Below are positions 10,574 through 20,770 of a DNA stretch of 64,000 nucleotides, in pieces (position 1 is the stretch's first letter; every line of letters starts with the position of its first letter). This DNA comes from Papaver somniferum (lineage: Eukaryota; Streptophyta; Magnoliopsida; Ranunculales; Papaveraceae): assembly GCF_003573695.1 (NCBI RefSeq), contig NC_039358.1:10210326-10274325 (forward strand), written 5' to 3'. The notes below the pieces were generated by a model. That model saw nothing but the letters and a program-made list of their open reading frames with translations, was not told where the DNA came from and ran no database searches. The position numbers and the translations under genes were made by a program.

Positions 10574-11750
10574 CTGCAATTAACCACTTGCATAAATTAG
10601 CAAACCAACACAAGGTAATTGAGAAAATGTAAGAAGTCAAGTGACTTAAATTTCAACTCGCCAGAATTGCAATAACACTTCTACCTGGCAGAGAATAGTG
10701 CAAGGGATCACCTCGCCAATACTTTGTGATAATCCCGTTCTAGCTCATCCCAATGTAAACACAATGAAAGAAAAAAAAATGAATAAGTGACTACGAATGA
10801 AAGACTAAACCATATTCAATTCACCAAAACTTTAACAACTTTACCCTCATCTCCCATGCTAACAATACAGAGAAAGACCTACTATAATCAACCATATTAT
10901 CAAAGGCTACTATAATCCAACTATATTATCAAAGAACTTCCTTCAAGTTACTGAATGAATCACACTATAAATCACTTCAAAATAATTATTTCTCAGAGGA
11001 ATATTAACAAACACATAATAAGCATGGAACAAAATGTTTATCAAACAATCAAAATGAGATGCTTAAAGCCTCAGACAAGTATTACCAAACAAAAAACCCC
11101 TCTAAAATCCTAATTACATCTGAAACTACATTTTCATAATATGGGATCCCATAAAAATCCGCACAATCAGAGATAAAAAATCCCTAAAAATATTGATTTC
11201 TTTAGTTTCTTAAGCATTTTACTTTCAAGATCTTTGTAAGACCGAACTTCAGTGTTCGTATGGCCTGACGAAAACAAAATTATAAACATTAGAAATGATG
11301 GGGTTTAACTGTAATTCACCATCCATCTTGATTTCAATTCCTTCTTTTCTGTAATCAATTTCATCAACAGTTCAGTTAAAATCTTCATCTCCAATTTCTT
11401 GTTCAAACCCTAACTGTAATTCACCATCCATCTTGATTTCTAGCAGCAGCAACACCAATTCCACAAATCGAACCCATGATTAAGAAACTTTAATCAGAGA
11501 TGGAAGAGATAACGAATTTTCTGTTATTGATTCGATGTTCAGGGATGGAGAGATATGATTCTTATGGCTAGGTTAGATGTTGAATGAAAATTTGAAAGGG
11601 GTTCTGAGATTGAATCGGTGAAAGAAGAAATCATATTTGATTGAATATCATATTTTGTCAAATCTAGATTATTCGCGGGTCCAATTTCTTCAATTTTAAT
11701 TGAATTCATATTAATTTTAGGGTTCTCATTTCAATGAATTCATATTAATA
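10574..11750. other. CACTA interior without a recognised gene
   Basis: AT-rich DNA. A possible minus-strand exon (WDELERDYHKVLAR followed by GTGATC, about 10720-10770) suggests another captured piece, but I cannot name its source. Near 11,280-11,460 a segment with CTGTAATTCACCATCCATC occurs twice. Confidence 0.3.
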
Positions 11751-12662
11751 GTAGTCCACTTCCGGCCAGGTTTCGAGCTTGGAGCCACTTTCATTCTCGA
11801 AGTCGACAGAAATGGGTTTGTTTAAGGTTTCAGAGAATATTTCGATGGAATCTTACTTGTAAATGGGTGGATTCATCGTTCTTATGAAGTCTCTGACTTA
11901 TAGTAGTCCACTCCCAGCTAGGTTTCGAACTCGGAGCCACTTTCGTTCTCGAAGTCTCCGTAAAAGGATTCGTCTAAGGTTTCAGAGAATATTTTGATTG
12001 AGTCTTACTTGTAAATAGGTGGATTCATCGTTCTTACGAAGTTTCTGACTTATATTAGTCCACTACCGTCCAGGTTTCGAACTCGGAACCACTTTCTTTC
12101 TTGAAATCGCCAGAAAAGGGTTTTTCTAAGGTTTCAAAGAATATTTTGATGAAATCTTACTTGTAAATGGGTAGATTCATCGTTCTTACGAAGTCTCTGG
12201 CTTATAGTAGTCCACTCCCGGCTAGGTTTCGAACTCGGAGCCACTTTCGTTCTCGAAGTCGCCGGAATATGATTTGTTTAATGTTTCAGAGAATATTTCG
12301 ACGGAATCTTACTTGTAAATGGGTTTATTCATCATTCTTACGAAGTTTCTGACTTATAGTAGTCCACTCCCGCCCAGGTTTCGAACTCGGAGCCACTTTC
12401 TTTCTCGAAGACGCCAGAAAAGGGTTTGCCTAAGGTTTCAGAGAATATTTCGATGGAATCTTACTTGTAAATGGGTAGATTCATCGTTCTTATGAAGTCT
12501 CTGACTTATAGTAGTCCACTCCCGGCCAGGTTTCGAACTCGGATCCACTTTCGTTCTCGAAGTCGTCGGAAAAGGATTTGTTCAAGGTTCCAGAGAATAT
12601 TTTGATGGAATCTTACTTGTAAATGGTGGATTCATCGTTCTTACGAAGATTTTGACTTAAAA
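11751..12662 (+). repeat. Tandem repeat, 6 x 152 bp
   Basis: GTAGTCCACTCCCGGCCAGG or a close variant starts at 11751, 11903, 12055 (TTAGTCC), 12207, 12359 and 12511, an exact 152-bp period. Each unit includes GGTTTCGAACTCGGAGCC, a CGAAGTCGCCGG-type stretch and TTCATCGTTCTTACGAAG. Units differ by a modest number of substitutions. It lies wholly inside the CACTA. Confidence 0.95.
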
Positions 12663-13799
12663 ACCGCAATTATATCGGGTTCGGCTTGGCGGGTCGGTTC
12701 TTATGCAGCTCTATTTCATTGGTCCTTCATTTAGAATCATTTCTAATTCATCACTCTTACTCAATGTCGGTCAGTCTCACTCAATTTCCCTCAGATTACT
12801 TTGGTTTCTCTAGTATATATTATTTTAATTGAATGTATTTTCATCGACCTTAGTCAATTTCACCCGTTATCTATCGATCACGGTCTTATCCCATATTGCT
12901 CGACTTTGCTCGATTTCTCCTGGATTCCAAGGGTTGTGTGGTTACCTATTGATCCAAACTAAATTTCAATTGGTTTCCCTTAGTTTCACTTATTTTCTGC
13001 CAACCTTGTTTTTAGCGGAATGTCCATCGACCTTGGTAAATTTCATTTGTGATCTATCAATTTTGTTACTATTACTCAACCTCACTCAATTTTAATTGAA
13101 CTCAACTGGTTCATACGGTTATCCGTCAATTCAAGACGAATGTCCGTTAACCTCGCTCACATGTTATTCAAAAGTATTGTTTTGCAATAACCCTTCAACT
13201 TGGATTCTTCGTCGGCCCCTCACCGTGAAATCAGTCTCCTGGCAATTTGGACCAAAAAGGGGGAATCCTTCCGTGATGAGAATTTGTATTTAGAGAATGA
13301 ACCGATAATGAAAGAAATTCTAAAATTCTAACAAAGTATTTTCAACTTACAATAAATTATGAATTTTATCGGTTTCCCCTTCTGTCATAAACTCTCTTAA
13401 TTGCATTATCCACCAACATTTTGCTACTCAACTTACCTTAACTTTAATCAATTTCTTGTTATTTTTTTATACTTAGTACTGTAATTTAGAGATCAATTAC
13501 CGATGCAAATCACGCAAAATTCTTCCCACACTAGAGATACCAATTATGATCCTCATGATGCATATCTAGCCAATTGAAAACACCAAAGCTACCAGATATG
13601 ATCCGAATGATATATATTTAGCCAATAGGAAACAAGGATCTTTAATCGTATGGCTATAAACGCAAAACACAAGCATGGATTCGGATTACTACCTTATCCA
13701 ACAGTGCCAAAACTACAGCTCTTATGTGGCGCGATAACATCTTAGGGTAAACGAATTGGCGGGAATGTTGGCGCTTTTTTTGGGTGGAATCTAAAATTC
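12663..13799. other. CACTA interior, no gene recognised
   Basis: TC-rich, low-information DNA with short open frames of no recognisable family. Confidence 0.3.
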
Positions 13800-13886
13800 A
13801 TGTTTGGTAAATCTAGAATTGAAACCCTGAGGCAGAAACTCTCTCCTTCTCTCTCATTTGGAACCTTTTCACAGCTTCTATCTCAC

Positions 13887-13888
<2 letters not shown>

Positions 13889-13920
<32 letters not shown>
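13889..13920 (+). repeat. (TTTC)n microsatellite
   Basis: About eight TTTC units. The following 13,920-14,110 ends ACAGTTTTAG then GTTTGTTATG, which could be the 5' exon and first intron donor of a captured gene on the plus strand; this is unproven. From 14,110 to 15,261 I see only intron-like T-rich DNA. Confidence 0.8.
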
Positions 13921-15261
13921 GTGTCTCAATTTCTGTAAAAAAAAATCCGATCCATCACATATCTTATGAAGTAAAACAAAAAGTAAAACTTGTTTCCGGA
14001 ATTAAACCTCAAATCCGTAACATCTCTAGTTCACAGTTTGAAAGGAACTCGAATCCCTCGTTTCTCTCTCAGAAATTGAAAGGGAATGACGCGGCCGTTA
14101 CAGTTTTAGGTTTGTTATGATTTCTCTTTTTATTCCCTTGAGAAAGTTTTGATGCTATATATTGTTCAGATCCAGGGTTTTATCAGTATGGGATTTGTTT
14201 GATTTTTGGATTTCTTGAGCGGTTCATTTAATTTTGGGGTTTTAATCAATTTATTACTTCGATTTTGTCCGGTTACTGTTGACAATTGATTGATTCAATT
14301 TTTTTCAGTGAAAATTGTTTCTTTTACCAAGAATTTATCAAGATTTAGTAAGCTAGATATTTCATCTGTTTACTTAAATCTCTTTGGGCGTGCTCGTTTT
14401 ATTTAGTTTTTATACAGGCTTGTATCTTTCTCTATTAGATGTTTTCTTCGTTTATTTTACTTTTCTTAGATAGACTTTCATTGAATTAAGGAACAAAATT
14501 GATTTTCTTCAAAGTGGGATTTCATTCAATTGAAATGTGGGTTGAGTTTTTAGAATTGTGTGTTCATGTAATAGGGGAAATTTGAGATTTTTAGAAGTGG
14601 GTAGTGATGGAGTTGAGCTTAACAAATTGGGCTTTCCGTGTATTACAAATTTGTTACTACCCAAATTAAAATCCCTGTGAATTTTAATCGTTTGGGTATT
14701 GCTTTTTCGGTTGTGATTGCTTAGTCATTGTCTTATGAATCGCTGCTTTGGGTTCTGATTAGAAGATATTTTTATTTAACAAATATGTGATTTATGTTGT
14801 TCCAGTCGGGCAGCCATGTGGGTAACAGTAGTCTGATTTGCTTTCTGTTGCAATACGAGAGAGTTTGTCAAAGTAAAGGATGATTGTGATTCCAACCATT
14901 ATGCTGACAAGTGACAAGCGTTTTATGTTGTTTGAGTCATAATTGAGATATTAGAGGGTTTGTGAAAGAAAAGGCTCATTCTTATGCTCATCATTAGGCA
15001 TTATGCTTTGGTAGATTTTTTTGCTCAGTGTGTTTATTTGAAGCCTGTTTAGGTATGGGATAACATTTGTGAACTATATCATTTCTATGCGAATCCATTG
15101 GATTCAGTTGTTGGTTCATCTTCATTTGTATGTGATAATGAAGTACCATGACTGTCAACTGTTTTTTCATGGATCCTACCTTTACTCACTTGTTGCTAGT
15201 TGGAATCTTTTTATTATAATTGACCTTGCTCTATTTTTTTTTACTGTACACTGCCCTCAAG

Positions 15262-16086
15262 CCGTTGGGAGACACAAGCCCTTGGGAGACAGGGTGCTTG
15301 TTGTAACCAAGACAGCAGAGCAGAAGACCACAGGTGGTATTCAGTCGCCTTCTACCGCTCAGACTAAGCCACAAGGAAGTGAGCTCCTTGCTATTGAGAA
15401 GGGTAAGACCGTCGGAAAGGCCCAAGTCGATGTTAGTGTGAAGGTAATGATTAACTCAGCTAAGGGTATTTATCTTCTGTGTGTCTATGGTTTTGAATTG
15501 ACATTAACAATTGTAAGATGATTTGTTGGTAGACTGGTGCTCAAATCATTTACTCCAAATATGCCGGAACTGAAGTGGACTTGAATGGAGTAAGCCATCT
15601 TTTATTGAATGACGATGGCATTCTTGGTATTCTCGAGACCGAAGATGTCAAGGATTTTAATCCCCTGAGCGAACGCGTGTTAATTAACGTCTGTTCCCAC
15701 TTTACATAGTCAGATTCTTCATAAATCTAGAGAAATTTAAGGTGTCGATATAAGTAAACAATGGCTTGGGAGAGTAATAAATTGGAAAAACAACTGCACG
15801 TAAATTTTACAGGGGAGGGTTGGATCTTGCACTATGAGGCACCATAGTAGTATTGGGTTCATGTCAACATGGTTTCTTTTACCTAAGAAGGAAATATTTT
15901 AGATTGGGGTTGTTACTCGTTGCATTATTTTGGTTGTAGTATAATTTGTGATTACATATTTGAGTGATTGCCTATTTAATAGTGGTTCTTACACATAATC
16001 GTGTTCAGGTTGAGGAGGCCGAGAAGGAAACTGCTGGTGGGTTACTTCTAACAGAGGATAGCAAGGAGAAGCCCTCCATTGGAACG
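15262..16086 (+). pseudogene. Captured 20-kDa chaperonin (CPN20) fragment, 3 exons
   Basis: Exon 15262-15443 reads KPLGDRVLV, PSTAQTKPQGSELLAIEKGK and ends VDVSVK before GTAATG. Exon 15533-15688 follows a GTAG acceptor and reads TGAQIIYSKYAGTEVDL, GILETEDVK and RVLIN before a weak GTCTGT donor. Exon 16009-16086 follows a TTCAG acceptor and reads VEEAEKETAGGLLLTEDS then KEKPSIGT before GTAAGA. This is the tandem double-Cpn10 layout of the plastid co-chaperonin CPN20/Cpn21: domain 1, linker and the start of domain 2. The transit peptide and the rest of domain 2 are missing. The first domain has drifted in normally conserved positions (GGIQSPSTAQ instead of a GGILLPSTAQ-type loop). It is most likely a non-functional copy. 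Confidence 0.88.
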
Positions 16087-16426
16087 GTAAGAAAACTTCT
16101 GTTTTACGGGTTTGAGTTACACATGCATTACCTGCTAGGTTCATCTCAGTCAATATCCATGTAAGTCCTACCTTTGAGCTGTGTACAAATGTCCATTTAG
16201 AGTGCTTCAGAGTATACAATTGAATTGTACAAATTCTTATATAGGTATATCAGTTTGTCCTTTCTTTGTACATGTACTATGTAAGCTGATGTGACCTGTG
16301 CCATTTGAAGCAATGCCATGATAATTTTACACCTATCTTGACATTTACTTAGGCAATTCCCCTCTATGTTTTTTTTATCATAGTTTGTCCATCATGAGTA
16401 GTCACTGTTTTCTTATAATTCTGCAG

Positions 16427-17196
16427 ATAAAAGGTCCTTCGTTTCAGAGTTTACAAACACGAATGCAACACCTGAAAAACAAATCAAGCCATCAAAGAAG
16501 TAAGTCATGCATATCTCTTTTAACCTTGCATAATGATTGTTTGGTTAGTTATTCAGGAATATCAATTTGGTGACTAACGGGGAACTCATAAGAACATGTG
16601 TAACTTCAGTTCAGGGTAAATACTCATATTGATTCATCTTTGAAATAAAACCTATTTAACAAGACAAGGAGTTCAATCATAAGTGTTCTGTATTCACCTA
16701 GTTGCCGTAAACCATGAATCTAATGTCGGGTCTTTACAAAAGTTCGAAGATTGGTTCTGCTAGATCATTTCTGCAGACCGACATTTCTTTTTCTTTTTAT
16801 TTTCTTTCTTGATTGGCAAAACCTGCGGTCTTCTCAGCACCTTGCTTGTCACTAGTATATGCGCATACCCATTTTACGAATCTTGCTATAGTCACCATCT
16901 TGCATAATCTGTATATACTCACAAGGCATAACTAGTATTCATTTCTGCTTAAAGGTCTGGACCTGAATCAGAAGTAATTCAATTGCAGCGAGAGCTTAAA
17001 AAAAGCCTTCCGACCAACTTGAGGTGTGTCACTCTCTCCTAGTTCTTATTTCTGCTTCTGTTATCTGTTGTGTTTTCATATTTTAACTTGATGTATGCGT
17101 AATGACCCTTGTCGTTCTGTTTTGCATTAATATGAGCAGTTTCAAATGGAGCTACAAAAAGCTGTTGGAGGAGAAGAAAGTGGGGAGAAGAAATAA
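16427..17196 (+). pseudogene. Exons of an unidentified captured gene
   Basis: Three exon-like blocks with good splice borders follow the CPN20 piece. Block 16427-16499 lies after CTGCAG and before GTAAGT and can read RSFVSEFTNTNATPEKQIKP. Block 16955-17023 lies after TTAAAG and before GTGTGT and reads SGPESEVIQLQRELKKSLPT. Block 17140-17196 lies after GAGCAG and can read FQMELQKAVGGEESGEKK then a stop. The first two blocks join in phase; the third does so only in a different frame. The look is of a C-terminal end with a coiled coil. I do not recognise the family. Block 1 is also open in the frame in which CPN20 exon 3 ends, so a fusion transcript is possible. Confidence 0.45.
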
Positions 17197-17815
17197 TGCT
17201 TGCAATCAAGTCATTATCTACACAAATATGGCAGTGTGTTGAGTGATAGAATAAATGACTTGTACTAGTGTGAATTTTGAGTTTTTATTAGTGTTTCTCG
17301 GATTTTGAACATAAGTGTCGATTGAATTCAGCTGTAAGTTGGATTAAGTGTAACTTGACACAAACAATTGTTTAGGGGAGAATTTGAATTACGATCGGGT
17401 GTATATCTATTGGATTAAATTCATTGTTTTTTTCGAACCCTCATGCAGGATGATTAGTAAACTGTCCAACCAATGAGCTAAGCTAGCTACATGCTCGTGA
17501 TATCTTCTGATTTGGTGATTCTAAACTTGGTTGCTGAGACAGGTTTGACCGACCAAAGTTTATTTTGACTTGCTAGTCTGTGGTCGCTTGACGTAAATAG
17601 CTACTAACCTACTATGACACTCGCTATACAGAACTTGGAAAAAGTACTTGAACAACCAAAAACATTATTTGGTAGCTAAGAAGTAGCGGTAACAGGTTAG
17701 CAACCGCTACAACCTATGGTAGTCGGAATTTTGGTTGCTTGACTGTTTAAGCGACCAAAATTTTGGGCTCTTGCTAAGATTTTGGTTGCTCAAACCAAGT
17801 TTTCTTGTAGTGAGT

Positions 17816-19200
17816 GTATTACTACCAATTTAAATGATACTACCAGTTTAAATGATCTAGAATATTTAGCTAAGATGTTTTTTTGGCCATAGGCCCTGGT
17901 ATCACAAGACCCAGGAGCACTGCAATGACTACAAGGCCGGCAATTTATCAGCAACATATGCCTATTGTTCCCATTTAGCCACTGCGGTTATCCGGCAGTG
18001 TGAGATTTTTAACGAGCATCGCTGCGGTCACCCAACAGCAGCTTTCCGGATGGTCACTCATCCCTGCATTCCTCCCGTCCGAGAACTCTTAACTGTAGAG
18101 TTTTCTGCCAATTTTGGATTTTGGAGTCAATGATGCTGAAAAAGCCTCGATGTTACGAAAAGACAAACCATTACTTTACTTATATTTCATTCGGCCAACC
18201 ACTACGGAATATTGGGGTATTATAAAGTCAGTTCTAGCAACTTATACTAGACTGAAATCCAAAGGGAACTTCTTAAGTTCATTAGATCTAACATTGCTCC
18301 AAATTATAGAACCAAACAAAAAGCTTTCATTACTAGTCGCGGAAACAAAAAGCTATTTGGTTTCCCCATGACTCTGACACCTGCCAGATACTCAGCAGAG
18401 GGTGTATAAAGTATAAAATGTTGAGCCATGGCAATAATATGACGCTGTTCGCCACACCAATTGAAGGTTAATCGAGATTTTAAGTGGCAGTTGGTGGGTT
18501 CTTGCAAGTGGTTGGTTTTGTAGTGAGATTCCAGATTGGTGCAAGGGTGGCATACCACAAGAACATATGAAGTTGATTACGTTGTTGGAGCTGAAGTCAT
18601 AGATAGGATCTAGTGCTGCTTGAGAATTTATGCGTCCAGATTTATAAGTCGAATGTTGTCATGGGAGAACTAATTGGATCTTTTACTGCTGGTCTCCAAG
18701 TACTATGCATCACAATAGCTATAAAAACAATAAGCAATGTTGGATCTATTGCTTTTTTTATCAAAGCCGCGACCCCGGAATGTGTAGAAAGGCCATGGAT
18801 ATACCTAGAGCAATGTAATACATTTAACAGATTCCTGCTAATGGGGAGCATGCTGCCAAAATGCCAACACCAGGTGTCGTGATAACTGGCTGGAAAAAAG
18901 AACTAGCGTGCAAGTTGAGGATGTAGGTGGATAGGGAATCATTGATATATGGGGTCCTGTTTACTGGGACTCGGAACTTTGAATACCAATCGATGATTCG
19001 ATCTCAGTAATATTCCCTAGTAATTAAATCAGTAATCGTTCATATTTGTGTAAAGTAGAAAACCTTCTGAGCTTTGTATGTTTGTTAAACGGCACCCACC
19101 TGCACAGAATTCCAATTCTACTCTAAACTCGTACCCATACAGTGCCCAAGGACTCGCCTCAGTTCAGATATGTCCCAGTTATACGACAGGGTGAGCTTAT
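17816..19200. other. No gene recognised between CACTA and U2
   Basis: Short open frames (for example 18114-18371 and 18613-18882) have no recognisable domain. Confidence 0.3.
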
Positions 19201-19205
19201 AATAT

Positions 19206-19260
19206 AGTCCCATACAGACTAGTCTAGAGCAGAGGAATTGAAACAAGACGGTATAAAAAG
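19206..19260 (+). promoter_or_regulatory. U2 snRNA promoter (USE and TATA)
   Basis: AGTCCCATACA at 19206-19216 is a near match to the plant USE. TATAAAAAG lies at about 19252-19260, roughly 34 bases further on and about 32 bases before the RNA start. This longer USE-TATA distance is the Pol II arrangement of plant U1, U2, U4 and U5 genes. Confidence 0.8.
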
Positions 19261-19283
19261 AGAAGTCGACTACTAGAAGAAGC

Positions 19284-19479
19284 ATACCTTTCTCGGCCTT
19301 TTGGCTAAGATCAAGTGTAGTATCTGTTCTTATCAGTTTAATATCTGATATGTGAGCCATCGGCTCACACGATATTAAATTAATTTTTTTCATGGGGGAG
19401 TTCCCATCACAGTAGCTTGCTGCTGGGGTTCTCGAGTGTCGCCTTTACGTTGCACTACTGCAAAGGCCTGGCACACCCC
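19284..19479 (+). ncRNA. U2: U2 spliceosomal snRNA
   Basis: The gene starts ATACCTTTCTCGGCC and runs 196 bases, the usual plant U2 length. It carries the branch-point-pairing GTAGTA (19317-19322), stem-loop IIa, a U-rich Sm region (AATTTTTTTC) and the conserved 3' stem-loops ending in GCCTGGCACACCCC. U2 pairs with the intron branch site. The IIb stem reads GTGAGCC-ATC-GGCTCAC, a perfect stem that differs from the more common GTGGGCC/GGCCCAC. A loose 3' box follows (CAAAACTAAGAAAAAC). Promoter and RNA both look functional. Confidence 0.95.
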
Positions 19480-19802
19480 CACCAAAACTAAGAAAAACAT
19501 TTTGATCAGTTTCAGCTAATTCTTGGTGAGTGCCCTTACAGCCACATCTAATGAGTGCCCTTGTTTCCTCACCAATTCTTTCAAGGATTACCTGCGGATA
19601 TCCCGTTCTCAGTGACTTCTTCCTCTTTGTTCGACATCAACTAGCCAACAGGAATTTTGTAAATTGGAATCTATTCAAGTTACTGTATTTGTATAAACCA
19701 TCACGGTTATACAGTAGTAACTCATAGTTTCCAGTTCAAAAGGAATCAACACACACATACTGCAGTTTGGGCGCAGTGCCGCAAAGAAGAAAGGGTAATA
19801 GT

Positions 19803-19854
19803 AGTCCCACCTTGGTTAGTCAGGAAAACAGATAACGAAAAAGATCCTATAAGA
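19803..19854 (+). promoter_or_regulatory. U1 snRNA promoter, copy 1
   Basis: USE-like AGTCCCACCTT (19803-19813), then TATA-like CTATAAGA (19847-19854), with Pol II-type spacing and about 31 bases to the RNA start. Confidence 0.75.
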
Positions 19855-19879
19855 GAATCTTGAAATGCAACCGGAAATC

Positions 19880-20042
19880 ATACTTACCTGGACGGGGTCA
19901 ATGGTTTATCAAGAAGGACCATGGCCTAGGTTAGTGACTTCCATTGCACTTTGGAAGGGCGCTCGCCTAAGATCTCCCCGTTGAGGGAGAGTCTACGTCA
20001 TAATTTATTCCTGAGGGGGAACGCGTCCGCGCGGCCCCTGCC
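19880..20042 (+). ncRNA. U1: U1 spliceosomal snRNA, copy 1
   Basis: It starts ATACTTACCTGGACGGGG, whose ACTTACCTG pairs with 5' splice sites. The U1-70K loop region, the U1A-type loop (CCATTGCACTTTGG), stem-loop III and the terminal stem-loop (CGCGTCCGCGCGG) are present over 163 bases. The Sm region reads AATTTATTCC, a poorer match to the consensus AAUUUNUGG than usual, so function is likely but not certain. A 3' box-like CAATGTTTACAAGCCCAAA follows. Confidence 0.92.
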
Positions 20043-20117
20043 AATGTTTACAAGCCCAAATTTTACCAAAGTTCGCTAAGAAGGTTTTTATCATTGCTGC
20101 TGATGAAGGAGGTGCAT

Positions 20118-20390
20118 CTACCCTCTTTCTCTTGTTGATATCTTCTGTTTTGTGGTGCTTGCGTCTAGAGCGTTATAGTTCTTCTTTTGGATACTCATAT
20201 CAAGATGCATATTAAAAAACAGAGGATTACAAATTATATCTAACCACTTTTTGCAAACACACTTGCATACAAATGTGGATTTCACTGGTAGCCCTAAAAG
20301 GATTTGAAGATAGAGATCTTCTGGAAACGCTAGACATTGTTGCTTCTTTTTCTCTACTCTCTTGCAGTGTCTGGAAGCGGAGTGATTCAT
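20118..20390 (-). pseudogene. F-box domain fragment
   Basis: The minus-strand frame from ATG at 20390 reads FPEDLYLQILLGLPVKSTFV then CKCVCKKWLDIICNPLFFNM. This is a clear F-box (LPEDL, LPVKS, CKxVCKxW, PxF), the Skp1-binding domain of SCF ubiquitin ligase receptors. The frame ends after 90 residues with no substrate-binding repeats, so it is probably a truncated copy. It lies between the two U1 copies on the opposite strand. Confidence 0.75.
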
Positions 20391-20548
20391 TCTTTCCCGT
20401 CAGTAAAGATGCATCAACTCTTCAGTATCTGACTTATATGAAGCAAAGAACTCATCTAGTTTCTGAAACCTTAGACATTAATCTGTCTGTGAATCCAAAG
20501 GGTTGCTTGTGAGAATGGTAATATGTTCACCAGAAAAAAGATAATAAT

Positions 20549-20600
20549 AGTCCCGCATTGGTTAGTCAGGAAAACAGATAACGAAAAAGATCCTATAAGA
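20549..20600 (+). promoter_or_regulatory. U1 snRNA promoter, copy 2
   Basis: USE-like AGTCCCGCATT (20549-20559, one A-to-G change in the core) and CTATAAGA (20593-20600). Spacing matches copy 1, so promoter and gene were duplicated together. Confidence 0.7.
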
Positions 20601-20625
20601 GAAGCTTGAAATGTGACTAGGAAAC

Positions 20626-20770
20626 ATACTTACCTGGACGGGGTCTATGATTGATCAAGAAGGATCATGGCCTAGGTTGGTTACTTCCATTGCACTTTGG
20701 AAGGGTGCTTGCCTAAGATCTCCCCATTGAGGGAGAGTCTACGTCATAATGCGTCCGCGCGGCCCCTGCC
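20626..20770 (+). pseudogene. U1: U1 snRNA copy 2, Sm site deleted
   Basis: The 5' end (ATACTTACCTGG) and the central stem-loops match copy 1. After TACGTCATAAT the sequence jumps directly to GCGTCCGCGCGGCCCC, losing about 18 bases. These hold the Sm-binding site and the 5' arm of the last stem-loop. Without Sm binding a U1 transcript cannot assemble into a stable snRNP, so this is called a pseudogene despite a recognisable promoter. Confidence 0.85.

Larger units (their letters stand above)
7544..17812. mobile_element. Complete CACTA (En/Spm-type) transposon with captured host gene fragments
   Basis: The left end starts CACTACAAGAAAAACTGG. The right end, reverse-complemented, starts CACTACAAGAAAACTTGG; over 29 bases 25 match. 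The element is flanked by the 3-bp duplication AGT (7541-7543 and 17813-17815), the expected CACTA target-site size. Length is 10,269 bp. Subterminal tandem repeats lie on the left and related motifs (TTTGGTAGCTAAGAAGTAGCGG in inverse sense) on the right. Inside are a decayed transposase end and exons with preserved splice sites from several unrelated host genes, on both strands. This is the transduplication or Pack-CACTA pattern known from other plants. Mobility would require transposase from another element. Confidence 0.92.

Noticed and set aside
11751..12662. tRNA-like T-arm in the 152-bp repeats
   Set aside because: GGTTTCGAACTC resembles a T-loop, but no cloverleaf with anticodon arm can be formed around it.
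13800..14120. Candidate transit peptide exon for the CPN20 fragment
   Set aside because: It is dominated by a TTTC microsatellite translation and does not resemble known CPN20 N-termini; it may be a 5' UTR of a captured gene but I cannot support a coding call.
18114..18882. Two open frames of 85-89 codons between the CACTA and U2
   Set aside because: No domain, codon bias or splice support; not called as genes.
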